Positions 34,609-43,051 of a DNA stretch of 64,000 bases are shown one piece after another. Source of the stretch: Zizania palustris (Eukaryota > Streptophyta > Magnoliopsida > Poales > Poaceae); NCBI GenBank assembly GCA_019279435.1, contig JAAALK010000081.1, positions 60,255,318 through 60,319,317 on the forward strand, given 5' to 3'. The position numbers and the translations under genes were made by a program. The first letter of the stretch is position 1, and each line of letters starts with the position of its first letter. The notes under the pieces were generated by a model. It saw nothing but the letters and a program-made list of their open reading frames with translations, had not been told where the DNA came from and made no database searches.

Positions 34609-36375
34609 AGACGAAGGCTTCGGTACTTTGGGCGGTACACCGGAGTGTGTGCCGGAGGTTGATAACCCGGAGAGGTCTCCGGAGTACTGGATACACTTGT
34701 CTGCTTGTCTGTGGTGCGCAGGGACTTCGGAGGCGACGGACAAGGTTCGAGCCAGATGAACCTGGGTCAAGCGGGAGGCTTGATGCCAGGGGAGCGGGGA
34801 GCTCCGTCACGGTGGCTGCGGAGGTGGTCCGGGTCGGTCCTCGGGTCGAGGCGTGCCAGGTGAAGGCAGAGAGTGCGGAGCGTGGCTCCGACTGAAGGTA
34901 CTCCGAGACAAAGTCCTCGAAGGTGAGGCACTTCGAAGGTACTCCGGATGGAGTGACTTCGGAGTTGGATGGAACAAGTCCTCTTCGGAGGCAAGGGTTC
35001 GAAGAGTGCTTCGGAGGGAGACACTCGAAGGTGGCCCGACGAAGGTCTCAGAAGTCGAGGCGCATCGAAGGCATGGTCCGGGTGAGGCTCGTCGAGGAGT
35101 GTGCTCGGAGTGAGACACTGCGACGAAGTGCTCATGGATTGCTTCATGCGGAGGCCTTGGACGAAGGAGGGACTTCGAAGGGTGGTACTCCGAAGGTGAG
35201 GCTTCGGAGTGAGGATGACTTGAGGTGCTTCGGCCATGCATGGCTTCGGTACACGGACGGGCGGTGTTCGAGCTGGGAGTAGCTGCGAAGCCGTGGTGGT
35301 CCACTCCGGAGGTGGTGGTGCGAAGGCCAAAGGGCTTTGACGGCTTCGGCTCAAAACCGTCACTGTATCGAAGGACTTCTTCGGCGGAGCGAAGGCCAAC
35401 AGGCTGCAGGCTTCTCGCCGAAGCTTCCGCACCCCTCGCGTGCGAAGGGAGGTTCCAGAAGTCAACACTGTAAAGGCTGACACTGTCTGTTCTGAAAAAG
35501 GCTGACACTGTCCCCTCTGCAGCTGACAGAGAAGCCTCCAAAATAAAGGTGGACTACCTTTTGTACCCCTTAGTTCTGTAGAGACAAACCTGTTGTAAAC
35601 CCTAGGGGTAAAGTAGTCACTTCCTTAGGATGAAGCCGTGGGCTATAAATATGGGGGCTCGGTAGGTAACATTTAACACTTTGAGCATTTACTGTTGAGC
35701 TCCTGTAGTCACATACCTCGCTGTTTTCATCCAGAGTTCAATATATTTAGTGTTCCTTGTTCAAGCGGCGAAGCCCTGCTTCTGTGTGCTTTTGCTTGAG
35801 CTCGCATTGCATACCTCGCTAATTTTTAGTTCACCGAAGCCTGTCTTGGCGAAGGGTGATTTTCTTGCGAAGTGTGTTTTTCAGTGTGCTGTCGCTCTGT
35901 GTAACACGAGGCAAGACCTCGCTGCTTACTAGCGAAGCCCTGATCGTTTCCCGTAGTGCTTCTTGTATCGAAGCCCTTTGCGTGGTCCGTTTTGTGTGCG
36001 TGTAGACCTTCGCGTACGAAGCCCAGCACCAGTTGCTGTTGCCAAGTACTTGGTCAAAGTCCTCAGAGGGCTGTCCACTCTTGCGAAGGGTGAAGTGCGA
36101 AGCCTGCTCAAAGCACCTAGTGTGCAGAGCCTGCACTGACTTAGCAGAGTAGATTTTCAAGGGTCGTTAGTGGAGCGAAGTCTTCTTGGCTTCGAACTTT
36201 TGCCACTCCGAAGCTTGTGTTCGAAGGTGTCGAAATACCTCCGAACCAGACCTTCGAAGGTTGTGTTCGAAGTCTGTTCCGCAGAAGACAGAACAGAACC
36301 GAAGGCTAAGTTTTTAGCTCGAAATTTTAAAAGCTCCTATTCACCCCCCCTCTGGTCGCCGTTTCCGGTCCAACA
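34609..36375 (+). mobile_element. 3' part of a SIRE/Maximus-type copia LTR (LTR-5)
   Basis: Ends TATTCACCCCCCCTCTGGTCGCCGTTTCCGGTCCAACA in the style of the other copia LTRs here (see 13545-13587). Its start is displaced by element E and lies in the gap. TATA box CTATAAATA at 35643-35651. The sequence after 36375 is CACTA transposase in frame, so this LTR is inserted in the transposon; AAAGC (36376-36380) is the expected target duplication. No copia coding sequence follows, so it may be a solo LTR or a 3' LTR. Extremely rich in CTTCG/CGAAG; ORFs on both strands are by-products. Confidence 0.75.
35643..35651 (+). promoter_or_regulatory. TATA box in LTR-5
   Basis: GGGCTATAAATATGGGGGC, the same arrangement as in the other SIRE-type LTRs of the window. 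Confidence 0.6.
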
Positions 36376-38038
36376 AAAGCAGTCGATCTTCTTTAGATAT
36401 TTGCCCTATTGGAAGGAGTTGGAGATTGGTCATGCTATCGATACAATGCACGTTGAGAAGAATGTCTTCGAAAGCACTATCGGTATTTTGTTAGACATAC
36501 GGGGCAAATCAAAAGATGGACTCAAAGTACGAAGGGACCTTCAAACTCTCGGAATTAGACCCGAGCTTCACCCACAGGAAAGGGCCAATGGAAAATTTTT
36601 CCTTCCGGCTGCTAGCTATAACCTCACAATTGACGAGAAAAGATCAATCTGCAGGTGTCTACATGGAATTAGAGTTCCAACAGGATTCTCAACGAATATA
36701 AAGAATATTGTCTCCGTAGCAGATTTGAGGATGAGCGGCTACAACACTCATGATTGTCATGTTATGCTTGGGCTATTCCTCACCATCGCAGTAAGAGGAG
36801 TCAAACATTCATTTCTGAAGATGGTGATAACACGCATGTGTCACTTCTTCAATGTCATATCAAAGAAGGTGATCGACACTGAAGAGTTAAATGAATTACG
36901 TAAACAAATGAGGGAGACTGTGTGTCAGCTTGAGATGTGCTTTCCTCCTTCATATTTTGATATTATGGAGCACTATATGATACATATAGCAGACCAAATC
37001 TTTGTTCTCGGTCCAACGTACCTGCACAATATGTATGCGTACGAGCGTCTAATGGTTATCTTCAAGGGTTACGTACGAAATCGTGCTTATCCAGAGGGTT
37101 CCATGATAGAGGGCTACACGACTGAGGAAGTCATTGAGTGCTATGCAGATTACATAAGAGATGGAAGACCAATAGGAGTTCCCGTGTCGCGGCACCATGG
37201 AAGACTCACCGGCGAAGGAACTAAAGGCAGGAAAATCATACGAGACAATAGTTATCAAAGAATAAGAGAATCACATTACAGTGTAATGCATCAGTTGGCG
37301 ATTATGAGACCATATGTTGAACAACACCTGCAAGAGCTTCGTGAAAAGAATGAAGATCACGATGAACAATGGATTATGAAAGAACACAAAATTTATTTCA
37401 CATCATGGCTGAGGGATCTAAACCTTTCGATCGGAGAAACCGACGAAGAGATGATGATAAATAAATTGACTTACGGTCCATTGAGCATGGTTAAAACATG
37501 GCAAGCGTATGACATCAATGGTTTCACATTCTATACCAAAGCAAAGGATCAAAGGAGTCAGCGCCAAAATAGTGGTGTCAGAGGAGAAGCAGAAGATAGC
37601 ACTGGACAAAAGAATGCTTACTATGGATACATCGAAGAAATATGGGAACTTAACTACGAGAACTCTATAGAAATCCCTGTATTTAAGTGTCAGTGGGTCA
37701 GACATCCAGAAGGTGTGGAGGTGGATGATTACGGGTTTACGATAGTTGACCTTAATAAGGTGGCTTATAAAGATGACCCTTGGATACTCGCTCAATCCGT
37801 GGCACAAGTATTTACATACTTGATCCTAAAGATGAGAAAAAAATACATCGTTGCTCCAGGAAAACAAAGAATTGTTGGAGTTGATGGAGTCGAAGACGAA
37901 GAAGAATACAATCAGTTTGATGAGGTGCCATTTTTCGTTGACATATCAAGGATCAATGTGGTTGAAGAAAAACTGTCATTTGGCAGTGTGATTCCTTATC
38001 TACGCACCAATGGCGATGGAAAATTAGTTCAAGGCTAG
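36376..38038 (+). pseudogene. TNP2-type CACTA transposase, C-terminal half with DUF4218 and DUF4216
   Basis: An open frame from the LTR junction to TAG at 38036-38038. It starts in the TNP2 catalytic region's end: GHAIDTMHVEKNVFESTIG, LLDIRGKSKDGLKVRRDL. A DUF4218-like part follows (PPSYFDIMEHYMIHIADQI, YAYERLMVIFKGYVRNRAYP, EGYTTEEVIECYADYI), then a DUF4216-like part (YYGYIEEIWELNY, VFKCQWV, VDLNKVAYKDDPWILA). TNP2 binds the terminal repeats and catalyses excision and insertion. No stop interrupts this half, so inactivation is due to the insertion upstream. The first ~65 codons of the raw ORF come from LTR-5 and do not belong to the protein. Confidence 0.85.
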
Positions 38039-38218
38039 ATCATTTATGTTTAGTTGTAAAATCAATTATGTCATTTATTATTAAAACATTTTCAAGATCA
38101 AATGAGGATTGTAGGAAGAGTATTATATGCTATATATATAATCACTACTAAGAGAAAACATGAATAAAAAAGTATTGAAAATTAGAATAGAAATGTAAAA
38201 AACATGTTTGGATGCCTA

Positions 38219-38315
38219 GCAGCAAGGTTCGAACCTCAAACCGCCTGCGGGCAGCAAGGTTCGAACCTCGAACCGCATGGCACCAAAGCAACCCCCGCAC
38301 CACTGCGCTACTAAG
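38219..38315 (-). repeat. tRNA-like module, copy 1
   Basis: The minus strand has an A-box-like TAGCGCAGTGG and, about 36-43 bases on, GGTTCGAGGTTCGAACC (B-box consensus); a second GGTTCGAACC follows about 30 bases later. It fits a tRNA-derived SINE head; it cannot fold as a complete tRNA by eye. Copies 2-4 lie at 39960, 40377 and 41229. Confidence 0.6.
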
Positions 38316-38364
38316 TGTTTCTCGACATGAGTGGCAACGTATGCTAGATAACCCCACCAGAGTC

Positions 38365-38457
38365 AGTAGTGGCGGTCGCATGATGTCACCAGACCGCCAC
38401 TGCTATCCGACATAGTAGTGGCGGGCTGGATGACGTCATCATGCCCACCACTACTAA
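38365..38457 (+). repeat. CACTA subterminal inverted repeats, array 1
   Basis: AGTAGTGGCGG...CCGCCACTGC and AGTAGTGGCGGGC...GCCCACCACTACT pairs, the second centred on the palindrome TGACGTCA (38431-38438). This is the typical form of TNPA-type binding arrays near CACTA ends, followed here by a TATA box. Confidence 0.75.
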
Positions 38458-38462
38458 GACAC

Positions 38463-38470
38463 CTATATAT
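38463..38470 (+). promoter_or_regulatory. TATA box of the small CACTA gene
   Basis: CACCTATATATACTTTCC, immediately after array 1 and followed by a leader (CTCCCGCCGTCCGAAAACC) that recurs at 42586. Transcription would start near 38495. Confidence 0.6.
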
Positions 38471-38730
38471 ACTTTCCACTCCCGCCGTCCGAAAACCTAG
38501 TTTCATTTTCTAAACCCTAAACTCTCGTGTCGCCCCCTCCTCCCGTCGCCGCTGCCCTCCGCCCGTCGCCGCCTTCCTCGGAGCCCGTCGGCGCCACCCG
38601 TCGTCGCCGCCATCCAGTCGATCAGTAAATGATTATTAACCTATATCTTTGGTCTTATTTTATTCGAGCTTAGGGTTAAAATGATGGAAGATTGTTATAT
38701 TAATTTAGTATAATATTACTAGTAGAATGC

Positions 38731-38885
38731 ACTATAACAATAATGTTTTTTAATCTACTGTAAAAAATTTCCGAGAAAAAAATTTCCAGTATAACAATAA
38801 TGTTTTTTAATGTACTATAAAAAATTTCTGAGAAAAAAAATTTCCACTATAACAATAATGTTTTTTAATGTACTATAATATTACT
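38731..38885 (+). repeat. 57-bp tandem repeat in intron 1 of the small gene
   Basis: About 2.7 copies of a unit beginning ACTATAACAATAATG at 38731, 38788 and 38847. AT-rich, within the proposed 5' intron. Confidence 0.8.
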
Positions 38886-38931
38886 AGCTTAGGGTTTTTT
38901 AATGTTATATCAATGTGACAAAAAAATGCAG

Positions 38932-39433
38932 ATGGCTCCTCCTAAGATTGAACCAACAAACAGTCGATCCTCAGACTCTACATCAAGTGGCGTGTGTGAG
39001 GTTTGCAAATGCGGTAAACATAAGGTACATGATGGTATAGTTTGCAGTTGTTTGGCGAAGAAAGTGATTCTCATAATGGACTCCGACTCGGAGGATGACT
39101 CGCGATCGCCGCAACCAGATAGGGTAAGTGTTGGCAGACGGAAGAATGATGAGACAATCGGTGGTAGAGGGAAACATGCCGAGGCTAGCGGTGGAAAAGG
39201 GAAGCATGTACAGCAATGCGGCAGCAAGAGGAGGAAGGAGGCAAGATCCTCTTTTTATGCAAATTTTATATTTTTATCATCCAATTCAATCATTGATAAT
39301 AAGTTGTTCTCACTATCGCCGCCGCGTGTATTTTCTTGTTCAGGAACATGGAGAGCAGTTCAGACTGCCTGATGATGCCGATTTGGTTGAGGATTGGCAA
39401 GTTGAGGCTTTTAATCTGTTTAACCAGAAATAG
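38932..39433 (+). CDS. Small CACTA-borne gene, intact 132-aa Cys-cluster protein
   Basis: ATG 38932 directly follows a splice acceptor (AAATGCAG); the 5' exon probably ends at a GTAAAT donor at 38635. Coding exons are 38932-39240 and 39344-39433, joined across a 103-bp intron with a GC-AG boundary (GGAG then GCAAGA; TTGTTCAG). The phases match, giving 132 codons with no stop. The protein has a C-x2-C-x-C ... C-x-C cluster (CEVCKCGKHKVHDGIVCSC), an acidic patch (MDSDSEDDSRSP), a basic Gly/Lys-rich stretch (GGKGKHVQQCGSKRRKE) and an acidic end (DDADLVEDWQVEAFNLF). An AATAAA at 39562 could be the poly(A) signal. I do not recognise the family. It might bind metal or nucleic acid, as accessory CACTA proteins do, but that is inference. 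If the GC intron is not used, the frame runs on to 39372. Confidence 0.55.
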
Positions 39434-39959
39434 GTTGGGTTTGTGCCGAGGAAGAAGAAGAAGCTCCAAACCATATCTTTCTTTTGGGTTTGACCAGTAG
39501 TGCGTTTCGATGTGTAAGCTGGTTTCCCCAGCCTGGACTTGTGTTTGTTTATTTGCTTTCAAATAAACATGATATGTCAAGCGAGCCCCCGCACCACCGC
39601 GCTACAAAGTCTCGATCATATAGTAACAACATGTAATAAAAACACACTTAATGAAAATAAAAACAGTAAACTAAGGGAAAAAAATATCAATTTTTGCAAT
39701 TAGAATATTGGTGTTGTATTTTTATTGTACAAAAAGTTTCAATTTCAAAGGAAGTATAAACTATAGATAAGTTATGATGTATTTTTATTGTACATGTTTA
39801 TTAATGAAATAATAAAAAGTAAAGTGAGGCAGAAAAAATACCAAATTTTTAAATTTGATAAGTTATGATGTATTTTTATTGTTAAAAAATCAAGTTCAAA
39901 CTAGAATTTAAACATGAACAAAAAAGTCATGAAAATGTAAAAAAAATGTTTGGATGCTA

Positions 39960-40055
39960 GCAGCAAGGTTCGAACCTCAAACCGCCTGCCGGCAGCAAGG
40001 TTCGAACCTCAAACCGCATGGCACCAAAGCAACCCCCGCACCACTGCGCTACTAA
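39960..40055 (-). repeat. tRNA-like module, copy 2
   Basis: Same minus-strand A box (TAGCGCAGTGG) and doubled GGTTCGAACC as copy 1, in the same order and spacing, again next to a CACTA subterminal array. Confidence 0.6.
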
Positions 40056-40111
40056 GTCTTTCTCGACATGAGTGGCAACGTATACTAGATAACCCCACCA
40101 GCAGCGGCGGA

Positions 40112-40205
40112 TTAGTAGTGGCGGGCATGATGACGTCACCAGCCCGCCACTGCTATCCTTTTAGTAGTGGCGGTCGCATGATGTCATCGGCCCGCCACCA
40201 CTAAG
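40112..40205 (+). repeat. CACTA subterminal inverted repeats, array 2
   Basis: AGTAGTGGCGGGC / GCCCGCCACTGCT around TGACGTCA (40131-40138), then AGTAGTGGCGG / CCCGCCACCACT. No TATA box follows directly. Confidence 0.7.
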
Positions 40206-40376
40206 TCAAGTGACATACACTGAGGCAGTAAAATACCAACTTTTTAAATTTGATAAATTATGATGTATTTTTATTGTTAGAAAAAATTCCTGTTCAACGA
40301 GGATTAAAACATCAATAAAAAAGTGCTGAAAATTTAAAAAAGTACAAAACAGAAAAAAATGTTGATTTGGCGCCAG

Positions 40377-40470
40377 CAGCAAGGTTCGAACCTCAAACCG
40401 CCTGTCGGCAGCAAGGTTCGAACCTCAAACCGCATGGAACCAAAGAACCCCCCGCACCAGTGCGCTACAA
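40377..40470 (-). repeat. tRNA-like module, copy 3
   Basis: Slightly diverged: the A box reads TAGCGCACTGG on the minus strand; both GGTTCGAACC motifs are kept. This copy is not followed by a subterminal array. Confidence 0.55.
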
Positions 40471-41228
40471 TGTATTTCTCGGCTATTTGTGCAGTGTATG
40501 CTAGATAATCCCTACCTCTACGTGGACTTTTTTGCATTTAAATACCAATTTCTGTTAATGAAAAATACCAATTTTTGCAATTAGAATATTGGTGTTGTAT
40601 TTTTATTGTACAAAAAGTTTCAAGTTCAAAGGATCAAAAGAATCAACTATAGGTTTTGCTTTCAAACCTGAGTCATTTCATCTCTAAACCCTAATTCATC
40701 CCCGGAGAATCTTAGGTTTCTTAACGCCCTACATGATTATTTTCTCGAAACAATTTTATTTTTTATGACAACATCTATGGATCGATCATATCATAACAAC
40801 ATGACAAGTCTCATCTTTTTTAGACTTTATTTTATTTTTTGAGGATTAAAAACTATAAAAATACAAGTTGTCGATCGAGTGTTGTGGAAACCTACATTTT
40901 TATGATGGTTTTAAATTTACTGGATAATAACTAATTATAGAGTCAAAACATGAATATGGTTTTCTATAAATTTTGGTGAATTATTTCATGTCTTGTAGTT
41001 CAAATTGAACTTATTTTGACTTTGATCATAAAAACACACTTAATGAAATAAAAACAGTAAACTAAGGGAGAAAAAGTAAAGTGAGGCAGAATACTACCAA
41101 TTTTTTAAATTTGATAAGTTATGATGTATTTTTATTGTTAAAAAAATCGAGTTCAAACTAGAATTTAATTATGAATAAAAAAGTCATGAAAATTAGAATA
41201 GAAATGTAAAAAATATGTTTGGATGCTA

Positions 41229-41325
41229 GCAGCAAGGTTCGAACATCAAACCGCCTGCAGGCAGCAAGGTTCGAACCTCGAACCGCATGGCACCAAAGCA
41301 ACCCCCGCACCACTGCGCTACTAAG
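41229..41325 (-). repeat. tRNA-like module, copy 4
   Basis: A box and inner B box as in copy 1; the outer GGTTCGAACC has one change (GTTCGAACAT on the plus strand). Next to subterminal array 3. Confidence 0.6.
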
Positions 41326-41377
41326 TGTTTCTCGACTTGAGTGGCAACGTATGCTAGATAACCCCACCAACGGCGGA

Positions 41378-41622
41378 TTAGTAGTGGCGGGCATGATGAC
41401 GTCACCAGCCCGCCACCGTTATCCTTTTAGTAGTGGCGGGCATGCTGACGTCAGCATATGCCCGCCACTACTATACTTTTTTCCACCCGCCCAGACTAAA
41501 CCCTAGTAGTGGCGGTCGGTGACGTCAGTGGCCCGCCACTACTATGTCTTTGCCCGCCACTACTACGATAAATATCAGTGGCGGGCAGGATGACATCAGC
41601 GTGTGCCCCGCCACTGCTAATC
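41378..41622 (+). repeat. CACTA subterminal inverted repeats, array 3
   Basis: The densest array: at least four pairs of GTAGTGGCGGGC and its inverse. TGACGTCA palindromes lie at 41397, 41446 and 41520, and a TGACATCA variant at 41591. Confidence 0.8.
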
Positions 41623-41626
41623 CACC

Positions 41627-41636
41627 TATATAAAAA
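41627..41636 (+). promoter_or_regulatory. CACTA-type promoter 2 (TATA box)
   Basis: CCACCTATATAAAAATTTCG right after array 3, the same arrangement as promoters at 38463 and 42570. Confidence 0.6.
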
Positions 41637-41639
41637 TTT

Positions 41640-42310
41640 CGCTCCCGCGTCTAAAACCCTAAGCCCTAATCTTCTCCTGCCAGTTACTGCCGCTCCCAGT
41701 GCCCGCGCCGCCACCATTGGAGCCCGTCGTTGTCGTCCCCGAAGCCCGTCGCCGCCATCTCGGAGCCGTTGGTGTCCCCGGACCCCTCGCCGCCACCTCG
41801 GAGCCATCGCTGTCGTCCTTGAAGCCCATCACCGGAGCCCGCGTCGGTGTACCCGGACCCCTCGTCGCTGCCGTCCCCGTCCTCGATGAACGCCGCCATC
41901 CACGTCCCGGAGCCCGCGCCGCCACCCTCGGAACCCGTTGCCGTCGTCGCCCCGAACTCCGCCGGAGCCCACGTCGCTGTCGCCGGACCCCGCGCCGCCG
42001 TCCCCGTCCCCGAGCGCACACTGCCGACGTCCTATTGATTCCACTTCATACTTACCGGTGAGTACCTTCCGGGCATCCTATTTTTCATCCCTCAAGCATA
42101 TTAACTTGTTCCCAGAAAAAGTTTAGAAACATTCAGATTTTATATTATGCTCTAGAACAGTGTAGAAGTAGTTTGCTTCCGCACAACGTATGTTAACAAA
42201 AATGAACTTGGTAGAGGGAGTGATACAACAGATTATATTCAGACTTGATATATGAAGAAAATTTCTGCTGTTGTTGTAATGCTTGTTTCAGCCGGACCGA
42301 GAACGTTTTG
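41640..42310 (+). other. GC-rich leader with candidate intron downstream of promoter 2
   Basis: 41640-42057 is CCG/GTC-rich; its ORFs on all frames are composition artefacts. A strong donor, CCGGTGAGTACC (GT at 42058), and an acceptor, GCTTGTTTCAG (ends 42291), would define a 234-bp intron. What follows has no long ORF, so any transcript looks non-coding or truncated. Confidence 0.4.
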
Positions 42311-42419
42311 GGGACAATGATTAGTTTTTCTTGTAATGTAAATGCAGTGACTGGAATAATTTATGCATCATTATGCATCATTTTATTGTGTGATCAATTT
42401 TTTTCAACATGATGGTTAG

Positions 42420-42535
42420 AAATTATAATCCCCAAAGGGATTTAATCCTACCCAAAAGAACACATAATTAAAAGGGAGGGATTTAATCCCAAGGGAATTT
42501 AATCTAGGAGAGGGATGGAGTGACATGAGAGGGAT
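42420..42535. repeat. Palindromic GGATTTAATCC-rich stretch, possible MITE remnant
   Basis: AGGGATTTAATCC occurs twice, with related GGGAATTTAATC nearby, resembling ends of Tourist-like MITEs. No clear termini or target duplication, so the assignment is weak. Confidence 0.3.
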
Positions 42536-42569
42536 TCACTCACGCCCGCCACTGCTAATATAATCCACC

Positions 42570-42579
42570 TATATAAAAG
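42570..42579 (+). promoter_or_regulatory. CACTA-type promoter 3 (TATA box) of the Ulp1-type gene
   Basis: CCACCTATATAAAAGTTTTT, preceded by GCCCGCCACTGCT and followed by the leader CTCCCGCCGTCCGAAAACC also found after promoter 1. A first exon could run from about 42600 to a GCAAGGTGTTT donor at 42776. Confidence 0.6.
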
Positions 42580-42889
42580 TTTTTGCTCCCGCCGTCCGAA
42601 AACCTAGTTTCATTTCTAACTCCCGTGCGCCGAACTCTGCCCATTGCCACCGCTCCCGGAGCCCACGCCGCCTTCGGAGCCCGTCGTCGTCGTCCCCGAA
42701 GGCCGTCGCCGCCAAACTCCGCACGTCGCTCCCAAAGCCCACGCCACCCTCGGCTACCCTTGAAATCATTGCAAGGTGTTTAGATAATTAAGTTTGTTTA
42801 AATTCTGATTTCTTGATTAGACATAAAGATTAAATAGCAAGTTTGTGATGTACTCTTTAATTTGACTCATTGGAGCTAAATCTGTGATT

Positions 42890-42985
42890 AAGTTTGGAGG
42901 AGCGTTGGGTGTTTTGAAAGGGCCATCTAATTCGAAAGAATTTTGTCGAGGCGCCTATTCACCCCCCTCTAGTTCTTGAGTGAAG
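42890..42985 (+). repeat. Fragment of a SIRE-type copia LTR end
   Basis: GCGTTGGGTGTT, then ATTCGAAAGAATTTT and GGCGCCTATTCACCCCCC, matches 13499-13563 of the solo LTR. The final CGCTAC...CTACA is missing, so this is a broken piece within the proposed intron. Confidence 0.7.
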
Positions 42986-43051
42986 TCTTCTATATCTAAG
43001 TTATGCCATGAGAAATATTGCATACCACATTACCACTTTTTAGAACAACTT

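Larger units (their letters stand above)
39590..41228 (+). repeat. AT-rich segmental duplications between the tRNA-like modules
   Basis: The same AT-rich stretches recur: TATTGGTGTTGTATTTTTAT near 39710 and 40588; AAAACAGTAAACTAAGGGA near 39660 and 41052; GATAAGTTATGATGTATTTT near 39858 and 41115. The area looks like two to four copies of one 0.9-1.3 kb module. No gene seen; 40640-41030 holds nothing I recognise. Confidence 0.6.

Noticed and set aside
34767..35541. Two 240-codon minus-strand ORFs in LTR-5
   Set aside because: Low-complexity Ser/Pro/Arg translations caused by CTTCG/CTCCG crowding, in a region identified as copia LTR.
36170..36375. N-terminal 65 codons of the long ORF leading into TNP2
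   Set aside because: They are translated from LTR-5; the transposase proper begins after the LTR end at 36375.
38219..41325. True tRNA genes at the GGTTCGAACC motifs
   Set aside because: A and B boxes are present, but I see no complete acceptor and anticodon stems; kept as tRNA-like modules.
41496..42061. Several 100-120 codon ORFs on both strands near promoter 2
   Set aside because: GCC/GTC repeat translations in a leader-like block; all frames open because stops are rare in this composition.
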